Below, piece after piece: positions 60,455 to 64,000 of a stretch of 64,000 nt of DNA. Below the pieces are notes generated by a model, which saw only the letters and a program-made list of their open reading frames with translations, did not search any database and was not told where the DNA came from. The DNA is taken from NCBI RefSeq assembly GCF_034424375.1, contig NZ_CP139965.1:124001-188000 (forward strand). Reading direction: 5' to 3'. Both the position numbers and the translations under genes were made by a program. This stretch comes from Paraburkholderia kururiensis (GTDB lineage Bacteria; Pseudomonadota; Gammaproteobacteria; Burkholderiales; Burkholderiaceae). Position 1 is the first letter of the stretch; each line of letters opens with the position of its first letter.

Positions 60455-61450
60455 ATGCCGATGAACACTTCCGCTCATTCCATGCTGGCCTTCACGTGGT
60501 TCGCCCTGATCGGCCTCATGCTCGTTTTCTATGTGGTGACCGACGGCTTCGATCTGGGCGTGGGCATGCTCACGTTGCTCAAAAGCGGCCGCGCCGAGCG
60601 CGACGTGATGGTCGAGTCGATCGGCCATGTGTGGGACGCGAACGAGACCTGGCTCGTCGTGGTGGGAGGCGCCCTGTTCGGCGCTTTTCCGGCCGCCTAC
60701 GCGCTGCTGATGCAGACCCTCTACGTACCCGTGATGACGATGATCGCCGGACTCATCATGCGCGGCGCGGCCATCGAGTTTCGCCACGGCGGCCGGCATG
60801 GGCCGGCGTGGGATGCGGTGTTCGGCGTGGGCAGCCTGGTGGCCGCGCTCTCGCAGGGCATCGTGCTGGGCCGCATCGTCACGGGGCTCGCGCCCGGCGC
60901 GTTCGGCGTGGCGTTTTCCGTCGTCGCGGCAATCGGCGTGGTGACGGGCTATACGTTGCTCGGTGCAACTTACCTCGCGAAGAAAACAGTGGGCGCACTC
61001 GAACAGTGGGCGCGGCGCATCGCGTTGCTGAGCGCCGTGCTGACCGTTGCCGCCGCGGCCCTACTGACGGCGGCCACGTGGGCAGGCAACGCAGCAGGAC
61101 GCGAACGGTGGCTCGAGCCCGGCGTGTTTCCGCTGCTTGCCGTGCTGGCCGCGTGCGCGGCGCTTTCGTTCGCGTGGCTCGTCGGGTCGCTCTATCTGGG
61201 CAGCGTGCGCGGACCGTTTCGCGCCGCCATCGTGCTGTTCGTCGCCTCGTTCACCGGTCTTGCCGTCAGCCTCTATCCCGACTTCGTGCCGGGCAAGCTG
61301 GGCATCCTTCAAGCCTCATCCGACACGGCCACGCTCGTGTTCATGCTGATCGGCATCGGCTTCGTGTTTCCGGTGATGATCGGCTACAACCTCTATCAGT
61401 ACTCGGTCTTCCGCGGCAAGGTAATGGGTGCAGCGCGAGCGGGCGAGTGA
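60455..61450 (+). CDS. cydB: Cytochrome bd-type quinol oxidase subunit II
   Basis: 331 aa from ATG 60455; ATG 60461 is possible. Motifs TDGFDLGVGMLT, HVWDANETWLVVVGGALFGAFPAAYA and the terminal GYNLYQYSVFRGKV. Pairs with CydA to form the O2-reducing complex. It lies 26 bp after cydA. Confidence 0.95.
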   Translation: MPMNTSAHSMLAFTWFALIGLMLVFYVVTDGFDLGVGMLTLLKSGRAERDVMVESIGHVWDANETWLVVVGGALFGAFPAAYALLMQTLYVPVMTMIAGLIMRGAAIEFRHGGRHGPAWDAVFGVGSLVAALSQGIVLGRIVTGLAPGAFGVAFSVVAAIGVVTGYTLLGATYLAKKTVGALEQWARRIALLSAVLTVAAAALLTAATWAGNAAGRERWLEPGVFPLLAVLAACAALSFAWLVGSLYLGSVRGPFRAAIVLFVASFTGLAVSLYPDFVPGKLGILQASSDTATLVFMLIGIGFVFPVMIGYNLYQYSVFRGKVMGAARAGE

Positions 61451-61477
61451 CCCGCCCGGCTCTCGCGCGATGACCCT

Positions 61478-61915
61478 TCAGCCGGCGTCCACGTCGCACA
61501 GCACCGAGGCAAGAATCATTGCGCCGTCGTTGAGCGGCTTGGGGCGGCTGCGCCGCGGATGGTAGACGAGGTCGCCACGCCGGATCGCGCGCCCGCTCAT
61601 GGCGCAGATGCCGCTTCTGCGTGCGCGTGCCACGTGCCACAGCTGGTCGCCGTACGAGCAGTGCGTCGCATCGCGCCATGCGATAGTCACGGTGGTCGAC
61701 GTGGGACGCTCGATCACGCTCAGCGAGACCGAGCGGCGCATCGCACTGCCCGGTTCCGCACGAGCGGATGACACCCCTGCGGAACCCGCCATGCGCAAAA
61801 GTTGCGTCTCGCGTCCACGCGCCGCAGGCCGCGCATCGCCGCCGCACAGTTGGGAAAGCAGGCCGAGTGTCTGCGTCCACGGGTCCACCGGGGTCATGTT
61901 CGTCGCGAAGTCCAT
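61478..61915 (-). CDS. DUF3331 family protein
   Basis: 145 aa. Family pattern WRDATHCSYGDQLWHVARARRSGICAMSGRAIRRGDLVYHPRRSRPKPLNDGAMILAS, found mainly in Burkholderiaceae. Function unknown. Convergent with cydB. Confidence 0.88.
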   Translation of the reverse strand: MDFATNMTPVDPWTQTLGLLSQLCGGDARPAARGRETQLLRMAGSAGVSSARAEPGSAMRRSVSLSVIERPTSTTVTIAWRDATHCSYGDQLWHVARARRSGICAMSGRAIRRGDLVYHPRRSRPKPLNDGAMILASVLCDVDAG

Positions 61916-61948
61916 TGCTGTCCTCGTTGTGTCGATAGATTGGATCGT

Positions 61949-62158
61949 TCAGGCGCGCTGCGCGGCGAACGTATCGTCGCTCCCGGTGCGCGTCGGCCGG
62001 CTGGCGTCGTCTACACGCAAGCCGCAGCACGGCATCCGCACCTCGGGAAAGGGCCCGGCCGTCAGCCACGCGTGCTTCGCCGGCAAAGCGCTGTCGGCTG
62101 CACGAAGAAAGGCCTCGCTGATCGCGAGGAACGCGGGAATCTGCTCATCGATCGACAT
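61949..62158 (-). CDS. Small hypothetical protein after the AraC gene
   Basis: 69 aa; overlaps the AraC stop by 14 bp, which suggests co-transcription. A helical start (MSIDEQIPAFLAISEAFLRAAD) and a loop with CCGLRVDD. No family recognised and a short length, so it could be a chance ORF. Confidence 0.4.
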   Translation of the reverse strand: MSIDEQIPAFLAISEAFLRAADSALPAKHAWLTAGPFPEVRMPCCGLRVDDASRPTRTGSDDTFAAQRA

Positions 62159-63119
62159 GGGCCTTCATCCTCCAGCAGTAAGGGGTTTCGCCGACAAAGC
62201 GTTTGAACACCGTCGTGAAATGCGCCTGCGAGCGAAAGCCGCAGCTGAGCGCAACGTCGAGTACGCCGTGGCGCGTTTCGAGCAGCAACTGCTGCGCGTG
62301 CTCGATACGCCGCCGCATCAGGTATTCGTGCGGCCGCAAGCCGGTTGCGCGGCGAAACTGCGCCGCGAAATGCATGCGCGTGAGGCCGGCGCTCTGCGCC
62401 ATGTCGGCAAGACCGATGGAATCGGCAAGATGCGCGTCGATGTATTCGACGGTGCGGCGCATGCGCCACGGCGGCAGCGCGGCTGCGCCGCGCGTGTTGC
62501 GTGCGTCGCGCCCGTCGACCGCGAAGTGCCGCGCGACGATGCGCGACACGATCGCAAGGCTCACGCTGTCGGCGAAGACCTTGCCGAGCGTGGCGTCCTG
62601 CGTATGCGAGACGGCAAGCGCCTGGCCCAGCCGTTCGAGCGCGGGGTCGCGCACGAGGCGCGGGTCGTCTATCACGATATCGCCCGCATACGGATGGCCG
62701 AACAGGTCCTCGTAGCATTCCGCGAACACCGCTTGCGACGCGAACAGATGCAGCACGTCGCTCGGCGCTTCGAACGCCGCGCGGCACGCCACGCCGGGCG
62801 CCGTGATCTGCGCGGCTCCGGCCGTCACGCGCCCTTGCACGAGCGTGCGCCCGGCATGCGAGAACGTCAGCGTGGTGCACTTCAGGTTGATGCCGATGCA
62901 ATGCCAGCGCGGGCTACCGTTGTTGACCACTTCGAGCGGTTGCGCCGCGTTGCGGGTCCAGCGCGAGAGCGCGATGTCGGCATCACAGGCGGCGGCGCCG
63001 GGATCGCGCCACGCATGCTCGGCACTGATCGGACTGGACACCGGCCGCGAGCCGGCAAGCGCCACGGCATCGGAGGCCGAGGCGGCGGATTCGGAAAGTT
63101 TCGGTGACAAGAGAATCAT
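62145..63119 (-). CDS. AraC-family transcriptional regulator
   Basis: 324 aa. Two C-terminal HTH motifs (IGLADMAQSAGLTRMHFAAQFRRATGLRPHEYLMRRRIEHAQQLL and LDVALSCGFRSQAHFTTVFKRFVGETPYCWR). The N-terminal 200 residues are a ligand-binding domain without clear identity. Target genes unknown; the region 63120-63703 may hold its operator. Confidence 0.92.
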   Translation of the reverse strand: MILLSPKLSESAASASDAVALAGSRPVSSPISAEHAWRDPGAAACDADIALSRWTRNAAQPLEVVNNGSPRWHCIGINLKCTTLTFSHAGRTLVQGRVTAGAAQITAPGVACRAAFEAPSDVLHLFASQAVFAECYEDLFGHPYAGDIVIDDPRLVRDPALERLGQALAVSHTQDATLGKVFADSVSLAIVSRIVARHFAVDGRDARNTRGAAALPPWRMRRTVEYIDAHLADSIGLADMAQSAGLTRMHFAAQFRRATGLRPHEYLMRRRIEHAQQLLLETRHGVLDVALSCGFRSQAHFTTVFKRFVGETPYCWRMKAHVDR

Positions 63120-63703
63120 GACTGGCTACCTGGGATCGTGAAGCATTGCGCGCGGGGCACTGCGGCGCGGTGAACACAAGGTATCGAAACCCGCTGCGCC
63201 CAACCAGCCGTACAAAGGCGTTGTCCGAAGCCATGAAAGGGTGGCTCAGGCCCGCCGATGGTTTGATCGCGTCATATGAAGGTTTAGTCGGGCACTGCTG
63301 CGGCGTGCATAGAGCACGGCGTGTAGACGGCCCAGAGCCCGACACAGTGGAAACGCGCCGCTTCTTGCGGCCGCGTGGTTGCAAAGCGGCACGCGGCTCG
63401 CGCACGAACCCAGGCGCAGGCGAACGCTGCGTCGGCAATCGGATGGGACGTTCTATACATCCGTATAGGTGGGCTTCGCAACGTGATGCGAGGACTGGCC
63501 ACCATCGACTCACAAGTCATCGCCGCAGCGGGAATAAGTCGGACCCGCCGGTGTAAACAGGAATGACACGCCGCAGAGGCAAGCACGAAAGAGCCGCTCA
63601 GGCTTCGGTAGGCCCTGCGGTACGGGTCAACAGCGATCGGCCATCAACGATCGATCAACCGCGAAAAATGTTTCGCGCTCAACTCAACTGAAGGAGTCTC
63701 ATC
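63120..63703. other. Intergenic region between AraC and DUF4148 genes
   Basis: 584 bp without a supported gene; the ORFs across it lack ribosome binding sites and family likeness. It contains a small palindrome CTATAC-ATCC-GTATAG (63453-63468) and an AAGGAG ribosome binding site for the DUF4148 gene at the end. Confidence 0.6.
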
Positions 63704-64000
63704 ATGAAAACACTTGCCAGCCTCGCCCTCGTTATCGGTACCCTTGCCGCGCCCGCGCTGAGCTTCGCTCAAAGCACGACGCCCATCACGCGTGCGCAAG
63801 TGCGCGCCGACCTGATTCGCGTGGAGCAGGCCGGCTACAATCCGGCGATCGGCAACGACCCGCAGTACCCCGCCGACATTCAGGCAGCCGAAGCAAAGGT
63901 GGCTGCCCAACAGCAACAGGCCGCAGACGACGTAGGCGGCGCACCGATGAACGGCACCGCGGCAAGCGGCATGCGTGTCCACGCGGCAACGCGCGCACCG
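63704..64000 (+). CDS. DUF4148 secreted protein (C-terminus cut by window edge)
   Basis: 99 residues visible. Signal peptide MKTLASLALVIGTLAAPALSFA, then TPITRAQVRADLIRVEQAGYNPAIGNDPQYPADIQAAEAKVAAQ, the DUF4148 pattern common in Burkholderia. Only a few residues are probably missing. Function unknown. Confidence 0.88.
   Translation, partial: MKTLASLALVIGTLAAPALSFAQSTTPITRAQVRADLIRVEQAGYNPAIGNDPQYPADIQAAEAKVAAQQQQAADDVGGAPMNGTAASGMRVHAATRAP

Noticed and set aside
63146..63566. ORFs between the AraC gene and the DUF4148 gene
   Set aside because: No ribosome binding site, low-complexity Arg-rich translations, and no recognisable domains.

Overview
The window is a high-GC chromosomal or megaplasmid segment from a diazotrophic beta-proteobacterium. 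It looks like Burkholderiaceae and most resembles Paraburkholderia: it carries DUF3331 and DUF4148 proteins typical of that group, an O2-sensitive-type NifA, and a NifHDK-ENX order like that of Herbaspirillum and Burkholderia. I see no rRNA, tRNA, CRISPR array, IS element or phage gene.

Region 1 (1-37139) is a nearly complete nitrogen-fixation island. Read from nifA at about 25 kb, it has these units. (a) nifHDK with a small ORF, then nifENX, the two NifX-associated proteins (DUF269 and DUF683 types), fdxB, nifQ, a haem-less-looking globin relative, a flavin monooxygenase and the start of modB, all on the minus strand. (b) Divergent from nifH, a plus-strand operon with a group II truncated haemoglobin, an unknown 202-aa protein, an ankyrin protein, an ArsC-like nitrogenase-associated protein and an FmdB zinc ribbon. 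(c) A minus-strand operon of about 9.3 kb headed by nifB: fdxN, an IscA/HesB protein, a TPR protein, the 4Fe-4S leucine-rich-repeat-variant protein, two nifZ genes, a second nifS, nifT, and a little-known tail (orf93, DegT/StrS-like, SIR2-like, 2Fe-2S ferredoxin, orf124). (d) nifA. (e) A nif-dedicated ISC operon (iscS-iscU-erpA-iscA-hscA-fdx) on the plus strand. (f) nifV-nifW-fixABCX, a thioredoxin-like 2Fe-2S ferredoxin and a second TPR protein.

Most of these units have a readable sigma-54 -24/-12 promoter (GG-N10-GC), and three have perfect TGT-N10-ACA NifA upstream activator sites. The cluster therefore appears to be one NifA/sigma-54 regulon covering Mo uptake, FeMo-co and Fe-S assembly, electron supply (FixABCX, ferredoxins) and O2 handling (haemoglobin).

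Region 2 (37250-47715) encodes acetone carboxylase (acxABC) with its AcoR-type sigma-54 activator and a sigma-54 promoter, plus a divergent large LuxR-type ATPase regulator. Region 3 (47802-53282) holds an exported esterase and two convergent, paralogous FixLJ/NarL-like two-component pairs plus a lone receiver protein. Region 4 (53432-61450) holds an alpha/beta hydrolase, a bestrophin-like channel, a Dps protein, a YdeP-type molybdopterin oxidoreductase and a cydAB cyanide-insensitive quinol oxidase. Region 5 (61478-64000) holds a DUF3331 protein, an AraC regulator and the start of a DUF4148 secreted protein.

The most unusual signal is in the nif-associated accessory genes. Three neighbours of core nif genes keep a recognisable fold but seem to have lost the key catalytic or cofactor residue: DegT/StrS without the PLP lysine, SIR2 without the catalytic histidine, and a truncated-haemoglobin relative without the proximal histidine. 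All calls come from reading the sequence only; no database search was run.
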